From: Corticimicrobacter sp040137905
GTDB lineage: Bacteria > Pseudomonadota > Gammaproteobacteria > Burkholderiales > Burkholderiaceae_B
DNA: 64,000 bases
Assembly (NCBI RefSeq): GCF_040137905.1
Contig: NZ_JBEFDG010000017.1
Span: 21,042 to 85,041, forward strand
Direction of reading: 5' to 3'
The translations under genes and the position numbers were made by a program. Shown here piece after piece: positions 26,913-34,444 of the stretch. Under the pieces are notes generated by a model. That model was not told the DNA's origin. It was given only the letters and a program-made list of their open reading frames with translations, and searched no databases. Each line of letters starts with the position of its first letter. Position 1 is the first letter of the stretch.

Positions 26913-28181
26913 TCACTCCCGCTGGACGACCCCCAGAAACGCAGCCCTGCGGACCGATACCGGACCGAATTCTCGGGTGATCTGTTCCAGCGTCCACCCA
27001 GCCTCTAGCCGCTCAAGGATATCGGCCCAATCCTGCATCAACTCTCGCCTGGAGCTCAGGAAGCGGGCATGGTCATACGGTGCCCGCGCACTGTCGAGCC
27101 GGCGATGAGCCAATTGCAGATCGACCTGTTTGTCGGGATAGCCCAGCAAGCCCAGCAATGTCGTTGCCGTTGCCCGGAAACCATGCGCGGAAAAGCGCCC
27201 GGCATAGCCAAGACAGCCGATCGCCCGATTGAGCGAACTACGCCCCATGATCCCTTGACCAGGATTGCGTATGTTGGGAAACAGCACCGCACCATGCCCC
27301 GTCAATACGTGAAGCTCACGCAGCCTGGCCTGCGCCTGGGCAGATAAAGGCACGATGTGTGCCCGGCGCATTTTCATGCGAATTGCTGGAATATGCCAGA
27401 GCCCGGCCTGCAGATCGAACTCCTCCCAACGAGCATGTCGCAACTCTCCCGTCCTGACAAAAGTCAGCGCCAACAGTCTCAATGCCAGTATCGTGGTGCG
27501 ATGTCCCGGCCATTGTTCCAGTCTGTTGAAAAACGCCGGAATATCATGCCACGCCAGAGGTGGGTGGTGCCGTGTCACGCTGCGCTTCAACAGGCCACGC
27601 AGCCCCTGGACGGGGTGATGCTCACAAAACCCGTGTGCCTGAGCGTAACTGAATATCTGCCCCAACCACTGTCGTACCATCGCTGCAGCCGTCGGGGCAC
27701 CACGGTCAGCGACCGCGAGGATGATGGGTCGCAACTGAGTCGTCCTGACCATGGTGACAGGCATCTTGCCAATAACTGGCAGCACATCCCGCTGCAGATA
27801 GGCCTGTACCTTGGCGGCATAGCCTGGACTCCAATCGCTGTTGAATGCCAGCCAGCGCTCGGCAACGGCCTGAAAAGTATGGCGACCCGCCTCGTACTGT
27901 ACAGCCAGCCGCCGCTGTCGCTCTGCCAGGGGATGAATGCCGTTCCGCACCAGGGCGCGGGCCTGGGCACAGGTCTGGCGAGCCTCCTCCAACGAAAAAT
28001 CGGGATAGCGACCAATGGCATAAATATACCCTCGGCCCTGCATGCGATAGCGATAGCGCCAGAGCTTGCCTCCCGACGGCTGGATCTGGAGGAACAGGCT
28101 GCCACCGTCGCGCAGCGTATAGGGTTTCACCTGCGGCACGGCGTTTCTGATGCTGCGTTCCGTAAGCAAATGAATGGTCAT
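26913..28181 (-). CDS. Solitary tyrosine recombinase (P4-type integrase) between two flagellin genes
   Basis: A 422-residue site-specific recombinase. The N-terminal ~90 residues form the DUF4102 arm-binding domain (VKPYTLRDGGSLFLQIQPSG, GRYPDFSLEEAR), then the core-binding domain, then the catalytic domain with R243 in FVRTGELRHARW, HGFR (H333, R336), LAHR (H359) and the likely nucleophile Y369 in RAPYDHARF. All catalytic residues seem intact and the gene is full length. No phage, excisionase, tRNA or island cargo genes lie beside it; it fills the space between two divergent flagellin genes. A role in inverting this segment is an inference; a relic of an integrated island is the alternative. 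Confidence 0.93.
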   Translation of the reverse strand: MTIHLLTERSIRNAVPQVKPYTLRDGGSLFLQIQPSGGKLWRYRYRMQGRGYIYAIGRYPDFSLEEARQTCAQARALVRNGIHPLAERQRRLAVQYEAGRHTFQAVAERWLAFNSDWSPGYAAKVQAYLQRDVLPVIGKMPVTMVRTTQLRPIILAVADRGAPTAAAMVRQWLGQIFSYAQAHGFCEHHPVQGLRGLLKRSVTRHHPPLAWHDIPAFFNRLEQWPGHRTTILALRLLALTFVRTGELRHARWEEFDLQAGLWHIPAIRMKMRRAHIVPLSAQAQARLRELHVLTGHGAVLFPNIRNPGQGIMGRSSLNRAIGCLGYAGRFSAHGFRATATTLLGLLGYPDKQVDLQLAHRRLDSARAPYDHARFLSSRRELMQDWADILERLEAGWTLEQITREFGPVSVRRAAFLGVVQRE

Positions 28182-28426
28182 GCGTGCACTGCCTTGAAAA
28201 ATGGCACGAATATATACACCTGTAGGGCCACTTTGTAACTGGCATCGCGCCCGACAGCCTTAACCATGCCGGCAAAATAGCGCAACCTGCTCAGGAAAGG
28301 ATATGCACAAAGCTATACATGTCGATATCAAGTGTATTGAGACAGACTTTCCGTTAGAGTCTATTTTTATATAAATATCAAATGGTTGGTTCTTTACAAG
28401 GCTGAAGAAACAGAGAGTTTGCGTGA
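28182..28426. other. A+T-rich leader between recombinase and fliC2, without flagellin promoter
   Basis: This 245-bp stretch should carry the recombinase promoter on the minus strand. On the plus strand there is no TAAAG-N15-type sigma28 promoter and no Shine-Dalgarno plus ATG for fliC2. It holds small dyads, AGACT-N9-AGTCT (28344-28362) and TCAA-N5-TTGA (28328-28340), which could be recombinase arm sites. A weak sigma70-like pair TTGAGA-N17-TCTATT (28337-28365) points towards fliC2. The TGA at 28424 closes the fliC2 reading frame immediately before codon 1. Confidence 0.55.
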
Positions 28427-29281
28427 ATCTCCGTTATCAATACGAACTACCTGTCCCTGGTTGCCCAAACCAATCTGAACAAGTCGCAAAGCTCGCTGGG
28501 CAACGCCATCGAACGCCTGTCCTCGGGCCTGCGCATCAACAGTGCCAAGGATGATGCTGCTGGCCAAGCGATCGCCAACGGCATGACCGCTCAGATCAAA
28601 GGTATGACCCAGGCGGCCCGTAACGCCAACGATGGTATCTCGCTGGCTGCCACGGCTGAAGGCAACCTGAACGAAATCAACAACAACGTGCAACGTATTC
28701 GTGAGTTGGCCGTGCAGGCTGCCAGCGATTCGAACAACTCGACCAACCGCGGCTCGATCCAGACCGAAATTACGCAACGTATCAATGAAATTGATCGTAT
28801 TGCCAAGTCTGCTGCCTTCAACGGCACCCAGTTGCTGGACGGCACGGGAGAATTGGCAGCAACAGGAAAAGGTCTAACCTTCCAAGTCGGTGCCAACAAC
28901 TCGACCAACGACCAGATCACAGTCACCAAAGATAGCCTGATCAACGCCACGACAGGTACGGACGGGCTTGGCATTGCAGATCTCAAGGTAGATACACTGG
29001 CAAATGCGCAAGCCGCAATTGATACGGCAAATGGGGCATTGAACAAGATCGATGAAGCCCGCTCGAACCTGGGTGCGATTCAAAACCGCTTCCAGTCGAC
29101 CATCGCCAACCTGAACAACACGATCAACAATCTGTCGAACGCCCGTTCGCGTATCGAAGATGCCGACTACGCCACCGAAGTGTCGAACATGACGCGCGCG
29201 CAGATCCTGCAGCAAGCCGGTACCTCGGTACTGGCCCAGGCCAACCAGGTTCCCCAAACTGTCCTGTCGCTGCTGCGTTAA
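28427..29281 (+). pseudogene. Silent flagellin gene fliC2 lacking a start codon (possible phase-off allele)
   Basis: An uninterrupted flagellin frame of 284 codons. From codon 3 (VINTNYLSLVAQTNLNKSQ) to the terminal TVLSLLR it matches fliC1 closely in the D0/D1 regions but differs in the central ~90 residues (for example TKDSLINATTGTDGLGIADL). Codons 1-2 are ATC TCC instead of ATG GCT, the codon before them is TGA, no GTG or TTG lies in frame near the start, and the first in-frame ATG is at 28583, which would delete the essential N-terminus. No sigma28 promoter precedes it. So as written it should not be expressed, although the body is intact, which fits a recombinationally silenced allele more than a decayed gene. 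Confidence 0.85.
28433..28443 (+). repeat. Inverted-repeat boundary, fliC2 side
   Basis: GTTATCAATAC, identical to the fliC1 codons 3-6 and in opposite orientation. Here the flanking bases read GTTA-TCAATAC-GAAC, one mismatch to the fliC1 dyad. Everything to the left is unrelated to the fliC1 leader. Together with 26722-26732 it bounds a 1.7-kb segment with the recombinase and the flagellin promoter. Confidence 0.6.
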
Positions 29282-29325
29282 TTTTTTGCGCAGTGATTTG
29301 TCCGCTGAATCGCCATGCGGACACC

Positions 29326-29361
29326 AAACAGCCCTTGCTGCCGTTGGCCGGGGCTGTTTTT
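29326..29361 (+). terminator. Rho-independent terminator after fliC2
   Basis: AAACAGCCC pairs with GGGCTGTTT across a 16-nt loop, followed by a short T run. It lies 45 bp after the fliC2 stop and ahead of the methyltransferase gene. Retention of a good terminator supports fliC2 being a real gene under selection. Confidence 0.75.
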
Positions 29362-29401
29362 GCTTGGGATGTATCCCGTCAGCCAGCACAAGGAATCCTG
29401 A

Positions 29402-31024
29402 ATGCAAACCGTTGATGCAGCCAACTTGGCCATTGCCGACGCTTATGACAAGCATCTGTACGAATCAAATGCTTTTTCCTATACGTCACCTCGCCACCTG
29501 CGCGCGGCGGCACATCTCTACGGTTTGTCCTCCGTGCCCCTCAAACAGGCGCGTGTCCTGGAGCTGGGCTGTGCAGGCGGCGGCAATCTATTGCCTTTTG
29601 CACTGAGCCATCCTGAGGCGCAGATTGTCGGCGTGGATCTTTCCGCAGTACAGATAGAACAGGGTCAGGGCCTGATACAGGCATTGAAATTGAGCAACCT
29701 GGCATTGCATGCCATGAGCCTGACCGATATCACGCCCGATTTCGGTCAGTTTGACTACATCATTGCGCATGGTGTGTTCAGTTGGGTTCCCCACGAGGTG
29801 CGCCTTGCCATCCTGCGTATCGTGCGCGAAAACCTGTCTCCCTACGGATTGGCCTATATCAGCTACAACACCTATCCAGGCTGGAAAGCCAACGACATCC
29901 TGCGCGATGCCATGCTGTTGCATGCCCAGGCCACGTCAGACCATGCCGACAAGCTCCTCAGTGCCAAAGCCATGCTGGGCCTGCTGACTGAAGGTGTGGC
30001 AAGCCAGAACCAACTTGGCTCCGTACTCAAAGCGGCGGTTCATCGGTTGCTGCAGCATTCGGATTTTTATATTGCGCATGAGTATCTCGAAACCTTCAAT
30101 GCGCCCTGCTATCTGCTGGAGTTTGCGGAACTCTGCCAGCAAGAAGGGTGCCTGCATGTTGGCGATGCTGATCCACACGCAGAGATGGCCATTTCTTATG
30201 GCACCACGGTACAGCAACATCACGAGCAAATCTCAGCCAATCAACCCCGCATCATGCGGCAGCAATATCTTGATTTTGCCGTGGGGCGCACCTTTCGTAA
30301 AAGTCTGGTCGTGCATGCAGCCCAGCGTGAACACATCCTGCCCGATCCAGACCCAGGCCGCATTGTTGACCTGCGCTGGGCCGGATTTTTCCGGCCAGAC
30401 ACGCCGAAGCAGGCTGTCGCATCCGACATGCAACACTTCAAAAACCATGCCCACCGCATGCTTGCCACCCAGGATCCCGCCATGTTGGCAGTGACTTCTG
30501 TGCTCAGTGCGGCCTGGCCTGCGTCACTGGATATCATGACATTGCTGGAGCGCGCGCGCCCACAGTTACATGACTCGGATAGCGACCGCGCAAACCGCAG
30601 TCTGCTGGCTGCCATGCATACCCTGTTCCGCCAAGGGCTGTTGCATTATGGCCTGGAGGCAGACCCTTACCAGGACTACGATCTTGCAACAGTGCGCGAG
30701 CATCCTATGCTGATTCCTGGCGCATTGGAAATCCTTGAGCAGCGGCGTACACCAGGCTTTGGTATCGGACTGAACAATCTTTGGCACGACGCAGTACAGC
30801 TACATCTGGAAGACGCTGAATACTGGCTGATACGCCACATGGATGGCAAGCGCTCGGCCGCGGAGCTGAAGGGGTTGTTGCGCAATGTCTTGCAGCGAGG
30901 CCAAGTGCCTGATACTGATGGAAAAATGCTCAAAGGGCAACGCAATCTTGAACTGACTGTGGACAGGATTTTGAGAAATACGGTGGATTTATTGCATCGG
31001 AATGGGTTGTTGCTACAAGAATAG
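29402..31024 (+). CDS. SAM methyltransferase with regulatory domain (PKMT-like), candidate flagellin modifier
   Basis: A 540-residue protein. The N-terminal ~200 residues form a class I methyltransferase with the SAM motif RVLELGCAGGGNLLPFA, the acidic end IVGVDLS, and FDYIIAHGVFSWVP. A following ~100-residue helical part and a C-terminal winged-helix-like part (WLIRHMDGKRSAAELKGLL) match the 'methyltransferase regulatory domain' architecture of rickettsial protein-lysine methyltransferases. Location right behind fliC2 suggests that it methylates flagellin lysines, as FliB does in Salmonella by an unrelated enzyme. That role is an inference. Confidence 0.85.
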   Translation: MQTVDAANLAIADAYDKHLYESNAFSYTSPRHLRAAAHLYGLSSVPLKQARVLELGCAGGGNLLPFALSHPEAQIVGVDLSAVQIEQGQGLIQALKLSNLALHAMSLTDITPDFGQFDYIIAHGVFSWVPHEVRLAILRIVRENLSPYGLAYISYNTYPGWKANDILRDAMLLHAQATSDHADKLLSAKAMLGLLTEGVASQNQLGSVLKAAVHRLLQHSDFYIAHEYLETFNAPCYLLEFAELCQQEGCLHVGDADPHAEMAISYGTTVQQHHEQISANQPRIMRQQYLDFAVGRTFRKSLVVHAAQREHILPDPDPGRIVDLRWAGFFRPDTPKQAVASDMQHFKNHAHRMLATQDPAMLAVTSVLSAAWPASLDIMTLLERARPQLHDSDSDRANRSLLAAMHTLFRQGLLHYGLEADPYQDYDLATVREHPMLIPGALEILEQRRTPGFGIGLNNLWHDAVQLHLEDAEYWLIRHMDGKRSAAELKGLLRNVLQRGQVPDTDGKMLKGQRNLELTVDRILRNTVDLLHRNGLLLQE

Positions 31025-31225
31025 ACAAAAACATCAACGCAGACATACTGCTACGCTCACTGTTTTATGCACTTGCTATCATTTTCGTGAAGATGTGGAA
31101 AACCAAACATAAGCCACTCCTGTTGGCATACACTGAAAACATCATGTCACGGCTGTCTAGGAAGCGCATCCCATGCCCCATTTCATGTCATCGCCCATAC
31201 ACCTGACTCAAAGGGCGATCACACT

Positions 31226-32293
31226 ATGCTGATGATCTCGGTCTGCATGATCGTCAAGGACGAGGCCAGACACCTGGAAAAAACCCTGCAAGCGCTCATC
31301 CCCCACTTCGATGACATCGTTGTCGTGGACACAGGATCCACAGATCACTCCAAAGAAATCGCCCGCCAGTTTGTGCCGAAAGTCCATGAATTCCGATGGG
31401 TCGATGATTTTTCTGCGGCACGCAACCATTCGATTCAATTCGCCAGGCATGACTGGGTCCTGGTCATTGATGCCGACGAGACGCTGGCAGCGCTGGATAC
31501 CGGGCCTTTGCTGGCCTTGATGCAAGCACAGCCAGATGCAGTGGGGCGGATCAATATGATCAACCACGCAGGAGAGAATGAAGAAACCGAGCGAATCAAC
31601 CGACTGTTTCGAAAGTCACGCTACGGATACCAGGGCCTCATCCATGAACAAATCTGTCCGCATGTCGAAGCGCCGGACTTTGCCCGTTTTGACGCGCCCA
31701 TCACACTGCATCATCTGGGCTACCAGACCGATATTCTGCAAGAAAAGGACAAACTGAGCCGCAACGTGAAATTGCTTGAGGCGGCACTGAGACTGGCCCC
31801 TGAAGATCCATACTTGCATTACCAGCTCGGCAAAACACACTATATTCATCGAAACTATCCTGCGGCTTGCACATGTCTTGAAAGATCTCTGCGACTACAA
31901 GCCGGTCATTTTTTTGAGTACAGCGAAGATCTGATCGAAACCTATGGATATTCCCTCATCAATTCCGGTCAATATACCCAGGCGCTGAAATTCCTGGATT
32001 ATGAAAAATACTGCCCTTCTACTGATTTTGTTTTCCTGAAGGCCCTGATATACATGAACAACGCCGATATGCAACAGGCCGTTGATCATTTTCTTGCATG
32101 CACCAGAATGCCTCCCGGCCGCAAGAAGGGCGTGCATTCATTCAAGGCACTTTATAATATCGGCGTGATTCTGGAATGCCTTGGAAACAATGAAGACGCT
32201 CTGGTTTTCTATCAGAACTGCGAGAACTACTCACCGGCAGTAGAGGGCATCGCACGCTTGAGTGCTACCAACAGGTCTACAGGGTACGTTTAG
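31226..32293 (+). CDS. GT2 glycosyltransferase with TPR region, candidate flagellin glycosyltransferase
   Basis: A 355-residue protein. The N-terminal GT-A domain has ISVCMIVKDEARHLEKTL, IVVVDTGSTDHSKEIA and WVLVIDADETL (DXD-like), and EFRWVDDFSAARNHSI, a signature of SunS-like and related protein-linked glycosyltransferases. From ~190 it turns into TPR-type helices (LHYQLGKTHYIHRNYPAACTCLERSL). Such GT2-TPR proteins often sit next to flagellin and glycosylate it. It is 201 bp downstream of the methyltransferase gene, in the same orientation; the gap shows no other feature. Confidence 0.85.
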   Translation: MLMISVCMIVKDEARHLEKTLQALIPHFDDIVVVDTGSTDHSKEIARQFVPKVHEFRWVDDFSAARNHSIQFARHDWVLVIDADETLAALDTGPLLALMQAQPDAVGRINMINHAGENEETERINRLFRKSRYGYQGLIHEQICPHVEAPDFARFDAPITLHHLGYQTDILQEKDKLSRNVKLLEAALRLAPEDPYLHYQLGKTHYIHRNYPAACTCLERSLRLQAGHFFEYSEDLIETYGYSLINSGQYTQALKFLDYEKYCPSTDFVFLKALIYMNNADMQQAVDHFLACTRMPPGRKKGVHSFKALYNIGVILECLGNNEDALVFYQNCENYSPAVEGIARLSATNRSTGYV

Positions 32294-32326
32294 AATAGTG
32301 CCAACGACCCCAAGCATAGGCCCGCC

Positions 32327-33100
32327 ATGTCGCACGCTCAGCGCCTTACCCCAACCGACCAACAAGACCTGGAACAAGCCGTCCAGATCCTGCTGTCGCC
32401 CACGTTGACGGCAAAGCTGACGGGCGTCGTCGGCAAGCCGCTCGACAAGATTCTGGAGTACCTGCCGCGCGGCATGGAAAGCAAGATTCAGGTGCTGGTC
32501 AAGACAGCACTGAGCAAGGCCGCCGACGCAGCCCTGTGGAGCCTGGGCAACGAACAAAAAGAGGCTTCACCCAAATGGAACAAGGCCTATGCGGCCATCT
32601 CGGGCGGAGTGGGGGGATTCTTCGGATTTACCGGCCTGGCCGTCGAGCTGCCCGTATCGACGACTATCATGATGCGCGCGGTAGCAGACATTGCCCGCAG
32701 CGAAGGCTTCGATCTGGAAGATGAGGACACCAAACAGGCCTGCCTGCAGGTCTTTGCCCTGGGTGGAGAATCCAAGGATGACGATGCAGCCGAGACGACC
32801 TACTATGCCATGCGGCTGATGACCGCCGAGGTCATCACGACGCATGCCGGCAAATGGCTGAGCAGCCTGCTGGAAAAAGTGGCCACGCGGTTCGGCGTGG
32901 TGGTCACGGAAAAAGCGGCCGCGCAGGCCATTCCGATTGTCGGGGCGGCCAGCGGCGCATTGATCAACACCATGTTCACTGATTTTTTCCAGGATATGGC
33001 GCGCGGCCACTTCACCGTCAAACGACTTGAGAAGGCATATGGCTTCGATACTGTGAAGGCCGAATTCAATCGGATTGCTGCCCAGAAAGAGCTGCGTTAA
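32327..33100 (+). CDS. EcsC family protein
   Basis: A 257-residue protein with the EcsC-type pattern: KWNKAYAAISGGVGGFFGFTGLAVELPVSTTIMMRAVADIARSEG, glycine-rich hydrophobic segments and AIPIVGAASGALINTMFTDFFQDMARGHF near the end. EcsC proteins are named after the last gene of the Bacillus ecs operon and have no settled biochemical role. Short gap (33 bp) after the glycosyltransferase, but the functional link is unclear. Confidence 0.85.
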   Translation: MSHAQRLTPTDQQDLEQAVQILLSPTLTAKLTGVVGKPLDKILEYLPRGMESKIQVLVKTALSKAADAALWSLGNEQKEASPKWNKAYAAISGGVGGFFGFTGLAVELPVSTTIMMRAVADIARSEGFDLEDEDTKQACLQVFALGGESKDDDAAETTYYAMRLMTAEVITTHAGKWLSSLLEKVATRFGVVVTEKAAAQAIPIVGAASGALINTMFTDFFQDMARGHFTVKRLEKAYGFDTVKAEFNRIAAQKELR

Positions 33101-33135
33101 GGCAGCTCCAGGCTGCGGGCCGCCCTCGCTGCCTT
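33099..33135. terminator. Possible hairpin terminator between convergent genes
   Basis: AAGGCAGC and GCTGCCTT form an 8-bp stem with a 21-nt loop at the ends of two convergent genes. No T run follows, so the call is weak. Confidence 0.35.
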
Positions 33136-33496
33136 ATTCAACAACCCGCATGACTTCCACATCGATCTCGGGCGATTCGAGGAAGTCCTTCTCAACTTCA
33201 CCGACGATCTCCACGCGGGTCTTTTCATCGATCGACTGGGCAGGGAAACGCTTGCGGTCGATCTCGACGCGGATTTCCTTCTGACCGTCCGAGAACAGGT
33301 ATTTGTCGTCCGAGACCTGGCGCACCAGATGGCCACGCAGGATGACGCGCTGGTCATCGACGGGATTATCAAGAATATCCTGAACGGAAACGGCCACGCC
33401 CTGTGCGCCCGGCCCGGTATATTGGGCCAGGGCTGGCTGGGCGGCAAGCAACGTGGCGGAGGCGGCAATGGCGGCGAGAAAACTGGTTTTTTGCAT
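33134..33496 (-). CDS. Periplasmic BOF-domain (YgiW/YdeI-family) protein
   Basis: A 120-residue protein with a signal peptide (MQKTSFLAAIAASATLLAAQ, cleavage likely after ALA) and a bacterial OB-fold: VSVQDILDNPVDDQRVILRGHLVRQVSDDKYLFSDG, then IRVEIDRKRFPAQSIDEKTRVEIVGEVEKDF and DVEVMRVV. These NirD/YgiW/YdeI-family proteins are small periplasmic stress-tolerance proteins. The gene stands alone between convergent and divergent neighbours. Identification is based on the OB-fold pattern, which is clear. Confidence 0.85.
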   Translation of the reverse strand: MQKTSFLAAIAASATLLAAQPALAQYTGPGAQGVAVSVQDILDNPVDDQRVILRGHLVRQVSDDKYLFSDGQKEIRVEIDRKRFPAQSIDEKTRVEIVGEVEKDFLESPEIDVEVMRVVE

Positions 33497-33656
33497 ATCT
33501 AAACTCCAGATCAGTTGAATGGATACTGCCTCGATTCATCAAGGCATGGATTTAGTATGGCAAACTGCTCCCATATGGAGCATGAACGAACCATTCACAC
33601 TCCATTCATGCTGAACCGGATACGGCCATTTTCCAGATGCACCACTCCAGGAGTCC

Positions 33657-34277
33657 ATGATGAATGATCGACCTTCTTCCGAACACCACGACAATCCGGT
33701 ACCGGGCCTTTCACCCACGGCCCCGCTGGTCAGCAACCTGACGGCACTGGGCGCGCACTGGGGCTGGTTTGTCGGGCTGGGCATCCTGCTGCTGGTACTG
33801 GGCCTGATCGGTGCCGTCTATGTGCTGGCCTTCACGCTGGTGAGCGTGCTGTTCGTCGGTGCCCTGATGCTGGCGGGCGGCATTCTGCACCTGATCCAGG
33901 CGTGGCGAATCAAGGGCTGGAGCGGCTTCCTGGTCTGGACGGTCAGTGGACTGTTCTACATCGCGGCCGGATTGCTGGCACTCTACAACCCGATTGCGGG
34001 CGCGGCCGCGCTGACCCTGCTGCTGGGAGCCGTGCTGATCGCGGCAGGTGCCCTGAGGCTATGGCTATGGTTCAACAACCGCAGCCAGGCGGGCTGGAAA
34101 TGGCTGGCGCTCTCGGGGCTGATCACGCTGCTGGCAGGTTTGCTCATTGCGGCAGGGTGGCCTGCCAACAGCCTCTGGATCCTGGGCTTCCTGCTGGCCC
34201 TCGACCTGCTGTTCCAGGGCATCACGCTGATCATGCTGGGGCAGGCGCTGCGCCGGGGGCATACGACAGCACGCTAG
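33657..34277 (+). CDS. HdeD family (DUF308) membrane protein
   Basis: A 206-residue protein with six hydrophobic segments from residue ~35 on: WGWFVGLGILLLVLGLIG, TLVSVLFVGALMLAGG, VSGLFYIAAGLLALYNP, LTLLLGAVLIAAGALRL, LSGLITLLAGLLIAAGWP and LWILGFLLALDLLFQG. The repeated 'LGxLLLxxG...P' pattern is typical of HdeD acid-resistance family proteins. AGGAG precedes the ATG. Function beyond membrane-associated stress resistance is not known for this member. Confidence 0.85.
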   Translation: MMNDRPSSEHHDNPVPGLSPTAPLVSNLTALGAHWGWFVGLGILLLVLGLIGAVYVLAFTLVSVLFVGALMLAGGILHLIQAWRIKGWSGFLVWTVSGLFYIAAGLLALYNPIAGAAALTLLLGAVLIAAGALRLWLWFNNRSQAGWKWLALSGLITLLAGLLIAAGWPANSLWILGFLLALDLLFQGITLIMLGQALRRGHTTAR

Positions 34278-34285
34278 TTGCACCG

Positions 34286-34316
34286 GTGGCCAGGTTTATA
34301 CAGGTGTCCTGGCCAC
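34286..34316. repeat. Intergenic hairpin, family A
   Basis: GTGGCCAGG-(13 nt)-CCTGGCCAC, a 9-bp stem 8 bp after the HdeD-family gene. Its loop starts TTTATACAGGT. A closely similar hairpin with loop TTCATACGGGT occurs at 58072-58097, so it is one of a dispersed family, perhaps a terminator. Confidence 0.6.
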
Positions 34317-34444
34317 AGGATACATACTCACCGTTCAACGGTGCCTGTGTCCATGATGCGGTGCCCCGTTCCGACGGTCGTGCCGCCATCCACTGCTATC
34401 CAACAGAACCGGCACGCCTTCCTGGCTGACGGTTCGGCCGGTCG

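Noticed and set aside
26913..28181. Recombinase as part of a prophage or genomic island
   Set aside because: No phage, cargo or tRNA sequences lie within 10 kb on either side; only the single gene is present between flagellin genes. An eroded island cannot be fully excluded.
28337..28365. Sigma70-like promoter TTGAGA-N17-TCTATT reading into fliC2
   Set aside because: The -10 is poor and no start codon or ribosome-binding site follows, so it was not annotated as a promoter for fliC2.
28583..29281. Shorter fliC2 CDS starting at the first in-frame ATG
   Set aside because: It would lack about 50 N-terminal residues that form flagellin D0/D1 and the export signal; no Shine-Dalgarno precedes it. 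The full frame is conserved, so the loss is at the start codon.
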